NCBI RefSeq assembly: GCF_002559405.1
Contig: NZ_NTZO01000027.1
Location: 1 to 64,000, forward strand
Source: Bacillus sp. AFS001701
Lineage (GTDB): Bacteria; Bacillota; Bacilli; Bacillales; Bacillaceae_G
Reading direction: 5' to 3'
Length of the DNA stretch: 64,000 nt
This document shows, piece after piece, positions 46,287 through 54,553 of the stretch; within the stretch, counting starts at the first letter, position 1, and each line of letters opens with the position of its first letter. Both the position numbers and the translations under genes were made by a program. The notes beneath the pieces were generated by a model. It saw only the letters and a list, made by a program, of their open reading frames with translations, was not told the origin of the DNA and ran no database searches.

Positions 46287-47103
46287 AGTTATAGCTATAG
46301 TTGTTGATGGAATGAGATATGACAAAGCATGCGAAGCGCTTGGATATGTACAGCATTTAGTGGAATTAAATCAAGCAGCACTATACAAGATGGAATCGGA
46401 GCTTCCGAGTCTTTCTCGCCCACTATATGAAGTGTTATTAACCGGAACACCATCATCTGTAAATGGAATTACATCTAATCAAGCAGTTCGTTTATCGAAT
46501 GAAAAAAGTATCTTTCATCTTACAAAGGAAAATGGTTTTAGAAATGGGGCGGTTTCTTATTACTGGGTAAGCGAACTATATAATCGAGCACCATTTAATT
46601 TTATTGAGGATCGAGAACAAGATGATCAATCTAAAGCGATTCAATACGGGAAATTCTATTGGGATGACGATTATCCAGACAGTCACGTGTTTATGGATGC
46701 AGAAGCTTTACGTAGAAAATATGATCCCCACTTTTTATACATTCACCCTTTAGGTGTAGATGTTAAAGGAGAAATATATGGTTCGGAATCGAAAGAATAT
46801 AGAGAACAAATTTTAAAAATAGGCAGTTTGTTAGCGCAACTTCTTCCAATTTGGATGTCAGAAGGTTATCACATTTTAATTACTTCTGATCATGGGATGA
46901 GCGAAACTGGTAATCACGGAGGAATAACAGCAGGTGAACGAGATGTACCACTGTTTATCATCAGTCCAAAAGTTGAGCCTGGTGTTTATAACGAAGTAAT
47001 CCCTCAGTTGGCTTTTGCTCCACTTGTTTGTGAGCTCTTAAATATAGAGCCATCAAATAAGATGATTTCATATCAGTTACCCGGTTATAAAGAAATTAAT
47101 TGA
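46276..47103 (+). CDS. Alkaline-phosphatase-superfamily phosphodiesterase/phosphonate hydrolase-like protein
   Basis: A 275-residue member of the type-I phosphodiesterase/nucleotide pyrophosphatase branch, without signal peptide and so cytoplasmic. Metal ligands: D11 (VVDGMRYD), D205-H206 (TSDHGM), H214 (NHGG). The nucleophile position aligns with S47 in LPSLSRPLYEVLLTG, where relatives have Thr. The usual D-x-x-G-H motif reads D162-V-K-G-E166, so one expected histidine is replaced. The gene overlaps the binding-protein gene by 11 bases and has GAGGTG upstream. It probably hydrolyses the imported phosphodiester, phosphonate or sugar phosphate. Confidence 0.8.
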   Translation: MSNKVIAIVVDGMRYDKACEALGYVQHLVELNQAALYKMESELPSLSRPLYEVLLTGTPSSVNGITSNQAVRLSNEKSIFHLTKENGFRNGAVSYYWVSELYNRAPFNFIEDREQDDQSKAIQYGKFYWDDDYPDSHVFMDAEALRRKYDPHFLYIHPLGVDVKGEIYGSESKEYREQILKIGSLLAQLLPIWMSEGYHILITSDHGMSETGNHGGITAGERDVPLFIISPKVEPGVYNEVIPQLAFAPLVCELLNIEPSNKMISYQLPGYKEIN

Positions 47104-47147
47104 CGTTTTAATGATATGAAGGTTTTTATGGAAGGGGAATTGATTTA

Positions 47148-48056
47148 GTGAAAATTTTATCAATTCTCAAATGTATAAAGAATTTTAGGGAGCGAGAAGC
47201 TTTGCAAAAAATAAAAAAACATAAGATTTACTTATTAGCTTTTTTATTGCCATTTGTATTGTTTGTTATAGGGTTTGAATTAGGGCCAATGATTGCAATG
47301 ATTAAGAATGGTTTTTACGCAGATGATGGAATCCATTTAACTATGAATCAATATATAACTATTTTTAAAAGTAAGTTTTACTTACAAGCTATTAAAAATA
47401 GTATTGTTATTTCTATTGTTTCGGCAGTTATATCTATTCTAATAGCAGTTGTCACAGCTTATTCCTTTACAAAGTTTTCACGTAAAATACAAAATCGTCT
47501 ATTAATGATTGCTAATGTGACTTCAAATTTTGAAGGAATCCCACTTTCTTTCTCATATATTATTTTACTTGGAAACAATGGACTATTTACTTTGCTTTTT
47601 GCAAAACTCGGTTGGAATATATTTGCGGATTTTAATTTATATTCTTGGACAGGACTTATACTTGTCTATATTTATTTTCAGATTCCATTAGCAATTTTGT
47701 TGATATACCCTTCTTTTCAAGGAATAAAGCAACAATGGAAAGAAGCGTCTGCATTATTAGGAGGATCAACAATATCATTTTGGCTAAGAATTGGAATTCC
47801 AGTACTATTACCAAGTATAGTAGGCACATTTAGTATTTTATTTGCTAACGCTATGGGGGCTTATGCAACAGCCTACGCATTAGTTGGTAGCAATTATAAT
47901 TTATTGTCATTACAAATTGCCTCGCTAGTCTCAAGTGATGTTACATTAAAACCACAATTAGGTAGCGCATTAGGAGTCCTTCTAGCAACGACCATGATTG
48001 GAGCAATGTGGATTAATGAAAGAATGATGCGTCGCATTAGGAGGGATTTACGATGA
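47148..48056 (+). CDS. ABC transporter permease, first subunit
   Basis: A 302-residue permease of the binding-protein-dependent inner-membrane component family, with six hydrophobic segments. The ATPase-contact (EAA) loop is seen as EASALLGGSTISFWLRIGIPVLLPS. Start is a GTG behind GAAGGGGAA; an N-terminal extension of about 25 basic residues precedes the first segment. Its stop overlaps the next gene by four bases. It resembles PotB/AfuB-type permeases in the same importer class. Confidence 0.85.
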   Translation: MKILSILKCIKNFREREALQKIKKHKIYLLAFLLPFVLFVIGFELGPMIAMIKNGFYADDGIHLTMNQYITIFKSKFYLQAIKNSIVISIVSAVISILIAVVTAYSFTKFSRKIQNRLLMIANVTSNFEGIPLSFSYIILLGNNGLFTLLFAKLGWNIFADFNLYSWTGLILVYIYFQIPLAILLIYPSFQGIKQQWKEASALLGGSTISFWLRIGIPVLLPSIVGTFSILFANAMGAYATAYALVGSNYNLLSLQIASLVSSDVTLKPQLGSALGVLLATTMIGAMWINERMMRRIRRDLR

Positions 48057-48922
48057 AACTACAAACAACATTTTTTAAAGTAATAGTTGGATTACTTGTA
48101 ATCTATTTATTAATCCCACTAGTCGGTACATTTTTATTTTCAATTGCAAATAAGTGGGATCATTCAATCCTACCTGAGAGCTATACATTTAATTGGTATA
48201 TTGAATTATTTCTAGATGGCCGATTTTTTGAGGCTTTTCAACGAACATTATTTTTAATTATCATAACTGTCTTTTTAAGTGTTTCAATCATGCTCCCAAC
48301 AATCTTTATTATAACTGTATATTTTAAAAAATTTGAAGGAATTCTCCAAGCAATTGCGATGCTTCCTTATGGTATCCCACCTATTGTAGGAGCAGTTGGG
48401 TTAATTAAGCTATATTCTAATGGCCCATTTCAAATTGCTGGTACTCCATGGATACTAGTTGGAGCTTACTTTATAACCATTCTACCTTTTATGTATCAAG
48501 GTATTCGTAATAGTCTTAGAACAATAAATGCCATTCAACTTGTAGATGCAGCTGAATTACTTGGTGCAACTAAATTTCAAGCGTTTAGAACAGTTGTGCT
48601 TCCGAATATTTTATCTGGAATATTAGTATCAAGTTTATTGTCCGTAGCTCTTTTATTTAGTGAGTTTGCATTTGCTAATTTACTAGTAGGTGGAAGATTT
48701 GAAACCCTTCAAATATATCTTGCCGATAAACTAAATAGTAGTGGTCATTTAACAAGTGCCATAGTTATTACTTATTATTTGGTGATTTTACTTTTAACTG
48801 GAACAGTCTTAAAACTCACGTTTAAAACTAAAAAAAATCCTGCTGTGAAAAATAAAAGGTGGTCTATTTTAAAAAAACAAGGTCATTTAAAAAATACTGC
48901 AATAGAAGGTGAAGTTAAATGA
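48053..48922 (+). CDS. ABC transporter permease, second subunit
   Basis: A 289-residue six-segment permease with the EAA loop DAAELLGATKFQAFRTVVLPN. Translationally coupled to the first permease (ATGA overlap, preceded by GGAGGG) and to the ATPase gene (four-base overlap). The two permeases form the membrane channel of the importer. Sequence class is PotC/AfuB-like; ligand specificity lies in the binding protein. Confidence 0.87.
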   Translation: MKLQTTFFKVIVGLLVIYLLIPLVGTFLFSIANKWDHSILPESYTFNWYIELFLDGRFFEAFQRTLFLIIITVFLSVSIMLPTIFIITVYFKKFEGILQAIAMLPYGIPPIVGAVGLIKLYSNGPFQIAGTPWILVGAYFITILPFMYQGIRNSLRTINAIQLVDAAELLGATKFQAFRTVVLPNILSGILVSSLLSVALLFSEFAFANLLVGGRFETLQIYLADKLNSSGHLTSAIVITYYLVILLLTGTVLKLTFKTKKNPAVKNKRWSILKKQGHLKNTAIEGEVK

Positions 48923-49932
48923 GCTACGTAAATATTGATCAAGTGACTAAAAAATATCAAAATCAAGTCGTCTTAAATAATATTTCCTTAACATTAAATA
49001 AAGGAGAATTCGTTACGCTTTTAGGTCAAAGTGGATGCGGGAAAAGTACTTTATTACGTTCTATCGCTGGACTTGAAGACGTCGATATAGGAAATATATT
49101 AATAGATGGGAAGAACATAACTAATTTATCTCCGCGCCAACGCGAGGTAGGTATGGTATTTCAGTCATATGCACTTTTTCCAAATATGACAGTATTTGAA
49201 AATATTGCATATGGTCTAAAAATGAAAAAAGCTAAAAACATACATGTAAGAGTAAAAAAGATGATTGAAATCGTTGATTTAATAGGTAAAGAAGAATCAT
49301 ATCCCCACCAATTATCAGGAGGGCAACAACAAAGAGTTGCTTTAGCTCGAGCGCTTGTCATGGAACCAAAAGTACTATTATTAGATGAACCGTTAAGTGC
49401 ATTAGATGCAAAAATTCGAAAAAGCTTACAAAAAGAATTAAAAAGAATACAGCAAGAACTAGATATTACGACTATTTTTGTTACACATGATCAAGAAGAA
49501 GCAATGACAATGTCGGATCGAATTTTTGTTATGAATAATGGAAATGTAGTACAAGAAGGTACGCCTTCCGAGATCTATACAACACCAGTAAATAAGTTCG
49601 TTGCAAAATTCATCGGAAATTACAATGTTTATGAGATGGACGTTTTCCATAAACTTGTTCGTAGTAATGAATTAATTGGAAATGATGTAGCAATTCGACC
49701 TGAAGTATTAAAATTAGTAGCTGTAGGAAATGACAGCATGGATTTACAAACAAACTGGGGAATAAAGGGGATTATTTCAGATGTTACGATGACTGGTAAC
49801 GTTTTAAGGTACGAAGTTGAAACCGAAGAATCTGCATTTCTTGTAGACAACCTTAACCACCGAGGTGAAATGTTCCAGCAAGGTGAGCATGTTAACATTA
49901 TTGTACCTAAGAAAGAATGCGTTATCTTATAA
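48919..49932 (+). CDS. ABC transporter ATP-binding protein, PotA/UgpC type
   Basis: A 337-residue importer ATPase. Walker A GQSGCGKST (36-44), signature LSGGQQQRVALARAL, Walker B LLLDEPLSALDAKIR, and the switch histidine in FVTHDQEEAMT. The C-terminal about 110 residues form a TOBE-like regulatory domain. Coupled by overlap to the permease genes. A DeoR regulator starts 26 bases after its stop. Confidence 0.93.
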   Translation: MSYVNIDQVTKKYQNQVVLNNISLTLNKGEFVTLLGQSGCGKSTLLRSIAGLEDVDIGNILIDGKNITNLSPRQREVGMVFQSYALFPNMTVFENIAYGLKMKKAKNIHVRVKKMIEIVDLIGKEESYPHQLSGGQQQRVALARALVMEPKVLLLDEPLSALDAKIRKSLQKELKRIQQELDITTIFVTHDQEEAMTMSDRIFVMNNGNVVQEGTPSEIYTTPVNKFVAKFIGNYNVYEMDVFHKLVRSNELIGNDVAIRPEVLKLVAVGNDSMDLQTNWGIKGIISDVTMTGNVLRYEVETEESAFLVDNLNHRGEMFQQGEHVNIIVPKKECVIL

Positions 49933-49958
49933 ATTATTAAAGTTTCTGGAGGATTAAA

Positions 49959-50744
49959 ATGTCTGTTTTACCTGAGGAAAGAAAAAACGAGATTTTAAAA
50001 GAACTTAATAAAAAAGGAAAAGTTAAAGTTATCGAATTAGTTGAACAATTTAATGTATCAGAAGAAACAATTCGTCGAGATTTAATGATATTAGAGGAAA
50101 AAGGTCTTTTAAAAAAGGTGTATGGTGGAGCAATAAAAACAGTTTATCAAAATGAGGAACCTCCTTTTATGCAACGTACGACTGTGAATCAGGAAGCAAA
50201 AGTAAAGATTGGTAAAAAGGCCATGGATTTAATTTCTAATGGAGATGTAATTGCAATTGATGTAGGCACAACAATGCTTGAATTTGCTCAGTGTATTGAA
50301 AATAAAAAAGACATAACTATATTGACTAATTCATTACCTGTGTCTTCTCTGTTAACAGAATCATTAAATCAAAATAGGTTTACCGGGCAAATATTATTAC
50401 TTGGAGGAATAGTTGATCCAAAGCAACAATCAATAAGTGGAAGTATTACAGAACAATTACTAAGTCAATTTAATATTGATAAGGCATTTATTTCAGCGGG
50501 CGGTGTTTCAGCTCAAAATGGAGTCAGCAATTATCATTTCCATGAAACTTTAGTTTCTCGAAAAATGGTGGAAGTGTCTAAGCAAGTGATTTTATTAACA
50601 GATTTCTCGAAAATTGGTGTAGATACATTTTGTAAAGTTTGTTCTCTTGAAAAGGTTGATGCAATAGTATGTGACCATTCATTTCCAGAAGAATGGAAGG
50701 AGCATTCAAAATTAGAAGAAATCAAATGGATTCAAGCAAATTAA
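49959..50744 (+). CDS. DeoR-family transcriptional regulator
   Basis: A 261-residue regulator. The N-terminal helix-turn-helix (VKVIELVEQFNVSEETIRRDLMILE, about 22-46) precedes a DeoRC sugar-phosphate-sensing domain with DVGTTMLEFAQ, TNSLPVSSLL, LLGGIVDPKQQSISG and the C-terminal DFSKIGVDTFCKV. Members usually respond to a phosphorylated sugar. GGAGG precedes the ATG. Placed in the importer operon, it probably controls it or a linked pathway in response to the imported or processed compound. Confidence 0.92.
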   Translation: MSVLPEERKNEILKELNKKGKVKVIELVEQFNVSEETIRRDLMILEEKGLLKKVYGGAIKTVYQNEEPPFMQRTTVNQEAKVKIGKKAMDLISNGDVIAIDVGTTMLEFAQCIENKKDITILTNSLPVSSLLTESLNQNRFTGQILLLGGIVDPKQQSISGSITEQLLSQFNIDKAFISAGGVSAQNGVSNYHFHETLVSRKMVEVSKQVILLTDFSKIGVDTFCKVCSLEKVDAIVCDHSFPEEWKEHSKLEEIKWIQAN

Positions 50745-50783
50745 AATCGACGGACTAAATAATATTTATTCTTTTTTGTTAAG

Positions 50784-50822
50784 TAGACAATAGCGTAATG
50801 AATGAATCGGTATTGTCCTTCT
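50784..50822 (+). terminator. Possible weak terminator after the DeoR gene
   Basis: GACAATA(GCG)/(CGG)TATTGTC stem with a loop of about 12 bases; the following sequence is CTTCTTAAG, not a good T-run, so partial read-through into the HAD gene is likely. Confidence 0.35.
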
Positions 50823-50906
50823 TAAGCTTGCCATTCGTTTGATGACCGTCTAATGAACATTATTAAACTAGATGAGAAGTATAATAAATTAAAGGGGACA
50901 AAATCA

Positions 50907-51779
50907 ATGAGTTTCATTGCAATAGATTTAGATGGAACATTATTAAATAATGAAAATGAAATTAGTGAAGAAAATATTAATGCAATTAAATTTGCAGGGG
51001 AAAATGGAATTGAAATAGTTATTTCAACTGGGAGAGCGTATTTTGATGCCCAAAAAATTTGTGAAAGATTTAGGATCTCGCCATATGTGATTGGAACAAA
51101 TGGGGCAACAATCCATTCAAAAAACGGAGAATGTATCTCATCAATTACAATCTCAAAAACTAATGTTGAACAGATAATAAAGTGGCTTGATGACCGAAAC
51201 TATTATTTTGAAGTTTTTACAGATAAAAGCATTTATGCACTTAAAGAAAGAAGAAAGATTTTCCAAAATGAGATTAATAGCCTAAAAAGAGCTGAGTTAG
51301 ATGAAGAAATGAAGGAGTTAGTTAATGTTGCTGAAAGACAATTCGATCAGTTTGGGTATGTATTAGTTGATCATTATCAAGAAATAATACAACGAATTGA
51401 AGAAGTTAATAATATATTAGCATGTACGTTTGATAAGAAAAAATTAGAAGAAGCTAGAAATCAATTTAGTAAATGTAATGAGTTAATGGTTGTTTCATCT
51501 GCGGAGCATAATATTGAGATTACGAGTCGCTTTGCATCAAAAGGATTAGCATTAGAAAAGTTAGTTTTTTTATTGAGTTGTTCATTAGACCAGTCCATGG
51601 CTATTGGCGACAGTAATAATGATATTTCGATGTTTGAAAAAGTCGGATATAGTGTTGCAATGGGGAATGCAAAAGAAGATATCAAAGCAATTTGTACAAC
51701 GTCAACTCTAAATAATTTTGAAAGTGGCGTTGCTCATGCCATTTATCGATATATTGATACTTTTGTAGCTAAAAGATAA
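50907..51779 (+). CDS. Cof-type HAD-family phosphatase
   Basis: A 290-residue HAD hydrolase of the Cof/IIB subfamily. The nucleophile motif is AIDLDGTLL (D7 and D9), followed by STGR, a cap domain with EVFTDKSIYALK, and the C-terminal GDSNNDISMF metal motif. Start chosen at the ATG behind AAAGGGGAC, 18 codons inside the longest frame. These enzymes dephosphorylate sugar phosphates and nucleotides. Coming last in the importer operon, it would release phosphate from the processed compound. Confidence 0.9.
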   Translation: MSFIAIDLDGTLLNNENEISEENINAIKFAGENGIEIVISTGRAYFDAQKICERFRISPYVIGTNGATIHSKNGECISSITISKTNVEQIIKWLDDRNYYFEVFTDKSIYALKERRKIFQNEINSLKRAELDEEMKELVNVAERQFDQFGYVLVDHYQEIIQRIEEVNNILACTFDKKKLEEARNQFSKCNELMVVSSAEHNIEITSRFASKGLALEKLVFLLSCSLDQSMAIGDSNNDISMFEKVGYSVAMGNAKEDIKAICTTSTLNNFESGVAHAIYRYIDTFVAKR

Positions 51780-51903
51780 AAGTTTTGGAAGGTGTATAAT
51801 GTTTCTATGTTACCTTAGTAGAAAATTTATTGCCTCAAATAAGGTAATAGTTGAATGATTCAAATGAAGATATTTCATTGAATTATAATAGGTGAGATAA
51901 ATG

Positions 51904-51937
51904 GAAAGGTGCTTTCATTTTGAAAGTGTCTTTTTTA
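51904..51937 (+). terminator. Terminator after the HAD gene
   Basis: GGTGCTTTC pairs with GAAAGTGTC (two G-U pairs) across ATTTT, followed by TTTTTT. It ends the importer operon. Confidence 0.8.
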
Positions 51938-52000
51938 TTGTATATTAAAATTAGATAGATAACTTAATAAAGCATAAGACCAGTGAATGGAGTTACAACA

Positions 52001-52516
52001 ATGAAAATAATAATTGGTTCTTTAAATCCTACAAAAGTAGGAGCTGTTAAAAAAGTTTTTAATCAGTATAAAGTTGAGGGATTAAATGTTCCATCAAATG
52101 TTTCGAATCAACCTTTGACTGATCAAGAAACTATGCAAGGTGCTATAAACAGAGCGCATAATGCTAGAGTAGCAGGTGAGTCCGAAATCGGTATTGGGTT
52201 AGAAGGTGGGGTCATTATAGAAAACGATCGGCTTTTTCTTTGTAACTGGGGAGCACTTGTATATGAAAATGAAGTAATACTAGCAAGCGGAGCAAAAATT
52301 TTATTACCTAGCGAATTTATTAATGAGCTACGAAATGGAACTGAGCTTGCTGTATTAATGGAACGATATACGAATGAAAAAGATATACGTAGTAAAGAAG
52401 GGGCAGTAGGAGTATTTACGAATGGCCGAATTACTAGGACAGAAATCTTTAAACATATTTGTGAATTACTATTTGGACAATATGAATTCAAGAAACGAAA
52501 AGAAGAAAACAATTGA
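52001..52516 (+). CDS. DUF84-family inosine/xanthosine triphosphatase-like protein
   Basis: A 171-residue protein of the YjjX/DUF84 group, which hydrolyses non-canonical ITP and XTP to keep them out of nucleic acids. GSLNPTKVGAVKKVF at the N-terminus is the phosphate-binding signature, GIGLEGGV follows in the middle. The start ATG at 52001 has GGAG upstream; the frame opens six codons earlier. It precedes ytpP with a 70-bp gap. Confidence 0.88.
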   Translation: MKIIIGSLNPTKVGAVKKVFNQYKVEGLNVPSNVSNQPLTDQETMQGAINRAHNARVAGESEIGIGLEGGVIIENDRLFLCNWGALVYENEVILASGAKILLPSEFINELRNGTELAVLMERYTNEKDIRSKEGAVGVFTNGRITRTEIFKHICELLFGQYEFKKRKEENN

Positions 52517-52586
52517 GGTCGTCCTTTTTGCATATCGATAAAAATAAGATAAAATAAAAGAAAACGAATTAAGCGAGGGAATAAGA

Positions 52587-52904
52587 ATGGAAAAAATTAC
52601 ATCAGTTGAACAATTCAATCAAGCGAAACAAGGAGAAAAAGTGGTTTTCCAATTTTCAGCAGATTGGTGTCCGGATTGCAGATTTTTAGATATGTTCTTT
52701 CAAGAAATAATTGATGAAAATAAAGATTTTACGTTTTATTATGTAGATCGTGACCAATTCATTGAGTTATGCCAAAATCTTGATATTTTTGGCATACCAA
52801 GCTTTGTAGCGTTTAATAATGGTGAAGAAATAGGTCGTTATGTAAATAAGGATCGTAAAACAAAAGAACAAGTAGAAGAGTTTCTTGAAGGATTAAGAGG
52901 CTAA
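52587..52904 (+). CDS. ytpP: Thioredoxin-like protein YtpP
   Basis: A 105-residue thioredoxin-fold protein with the active-site pair C28-P-D-C31 in SADWCPDCRF and the cis-proline loop FGIPSF. The CPDC rather than CGPC active site is a feature of this family. It begins the ytpP-ytpQ-ytpR unit (17 and 14 bp gaps). The target proteins are unknown. Confidence 0.92.
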   Translation: MEKITSVEQFNQAKQGEKVVFQFSADWCPDCRFLDMFFQEIIDENKDFTFYYVDRDQFIELCQNLDIFGIPSFVAFNNGEEIGRYVNKDRKTKEQVEEFLEGLRG

Positions 52905-52921
52905 TAAGGTAGGTAAAACAA

Positions 52922-53719
52922 TTGGCTAAAAAAACAACACTAGACTTAAAAAAAATGATAGAAAACCGACTTGGAAATGAAGATTGGCGTTTTATTTATG
53001 ATCGTGAAAAAGAAGACCTTCGAATTGAAGGGATTGAAAGTAATAAAGGGATGAGTGTCTCTTTAAATAGTGCAGTAGCTAAGTATGAAGCAGAAGGTGA
53101 AGAGGCTTTTAATGAATTAATTTATTATGTAAAAGAAGCACTTTCTGCTATGCACTCTGAAACTGTATTTCTTGAAGAACAAATTCGACCAGTTATTCGA
53201 GCTACATCGTTTCCGACAGATAAGGAAGAAGGAAATTTATTTGTAACTGATGAGCATACTGCAGAAACTAGAATTTACTACGCTATTGATTCTGAAAAAA
53301 CGTATCAACTAATCGATGAAAATTTATTAGTAAAGTCAGGTTATACAAAGGAGCAGCTCCATTCTATTGCTTTATTTAATTTAAGAAAAATGCCTGTTCA
53401 AGTAAAAGAAGATATTGTTGCAGATAATACTTTTTATTTTGTACGTACAAATGATGGATACGATGCGAGTAGAGTACTGAACAGTACTTTTATAAAAGAA
53501 ATTCAATCAAAAGTAAAAGGTGAATTATTAGTAGGAATTCCTCATGGAGATGTACTAATCCTTGCTGACATTCGAAATAACATAGGTTATGATATAATGG
53601 CGCAAATGAATATGAGTTTCTTTGCAAGTGGAAAAATACCAATTACATCATTGTCATTTGCTTACGAAAATGAGAAGCTAATGCCAGTATTTATTTTAGG
53701 GAAACAAAAGAAGCAATAG
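52922..53719 (+). CDS. ytpQ: DUF1444 family protein YtpQ
   Basis: A 265-residue protein of the DUF1444/YtpQ family, function unknown. It is soluble, mixed alpha/beta, with RPVIRATSFPT and GELLVGIPHGDVLILADI as recognisable family stretches. The start is a TTG behind AGGTAGG. It lies between ytpP and ytpR in the conserved order, and is probably co-transcribed with them. Confidence 0.9.
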   Translation: MAKKTTLDLKKMIENRLGNEDWRFIYDREKEDLRIEGIESNKGMSVSLNSAVAKYEAEGEEAFNELIYYVKEALSAMHSETVFLEEQIRPVIRATSFPTDKEEGNLFVTDEHTAETRIYYAIDSEKTYQLIDENLLVKSGYTKEQLHSIALFNLRKMPVQVKEDIVADNTFYFVRTNDGYDASRVLNSTFIKEIQSKVKGELLVGIPHGDVLILADIRNNIGYDIMAQMNMSFFASGKIPITSLSFAYENEKLMPVFILGKQKKQ

Positions 53720-53733
53720 AGAGGAAGAAATCA

Positions 53734-54339
53734 GTGAATATTTTTTATAACAAAGAAGGAATCGGCGATACGCTATTAATTACATTAAAACAAATTCCTA
53801 CAGAAGATCGTCAAGTTGAACGAAAAGGGAATATAGCACGCGTATATAGTGCAGTTACGAATGAAACTGTTGCTATTAATGTGTTTGAGGCATCTACTTA
53901 TCTAGATGTTCAAGAAAATGGGATCGTTACGATTACTGAACACATTGTTAATACGGTTAATGAATTACTAACAAAAGAAGGATTTGAAGATAAATTAGTA
54001 TTAGACCTTTCACCTAAATTCGTTATCGGATATGTAATCGAAAAAGAAAAACATCCAAATGCTGATAAATTAAATATTTGCAAAGTAGATGTTGGAACAG
54101 ATACATTACAAATTGTTTGTGGTGCTCCGAATGTTGAACAAGGACAAAAGGTTGTTGTTGCAAAAGTTGGTGCAGTAATGCCATCAGGATTAGTCATTAA
54201 GGATGCTAATTTACGTGGAGTGGATTCATTCGGTATGATTTGCTCTGCACGTGAACTTGACCTACCTGACGCTCCACAAGAAAAAGGAATCTTAGTTCTT
54301 GAAGCTGATGCTGAAGTTGGAAAAGCTTTTTTTAACTAA
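53734..54339 (+). CDS. ytpR: tRNA-binding domain protein YtpR
   Basis: A 201-residue protein with an N-terminal domain of about 90 residues and a C-terminal tRNA-binding OB fold like the N-terminus of phenylalanyl-tRNA synthetase beta (IEKEKHPNADKLNICKVDVG, IVCGAPNVEQGQKVVVAKVGAVMP). The start is GTG behind AGAGGAAG. The role is not known; the domain suggests binding of structured RNA. Confidence 0.93.
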   Translation: MNIFYNKEGIGDTLLITLKQIPTEDRQVERKGNIARVYSAVTNETVAINVFEASTYLDVQENGIVTITEHIVNTVNELLTKEGFEDKLVLDLSPKFVIGYVIEKEKHPNADKLNICKVDVGTDTLQIVCGAPNVEQGQKVVVAKVGAVMPSGLVIKDANLRGVDSFGMICSARELDLPDAPQEKGILVLEADAEVGKAFFN

Positions 54340-54355
54340 ATAAAATGTCGTATAA

Positions 54356-54387
54356 ATGCTAGGCCATAATTGGTCTAGTATTTTTTA
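54356..54387 (+). terminator. Terminator of the ytpPQR unit
   Basis: ATGCTAGGCC pairs with GGTCTAGTAT and is followed by TTTTTT. Confidence 0.88.
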
Positions 54388-54553
54388 TGTTTTTCAATAA
54401 AAGAATTATTATTTTAATAATAATTTGATTAAATTATATATTTGATAACGAAATATGATTGAACTAGCGCAATTTGTAATAATAATGTGTTTTTTGTCAT
54501 TATGTCACATGGTAAAATAAAAGGTATGAAAAGAAATAGAGAGAGTGAGAAAA

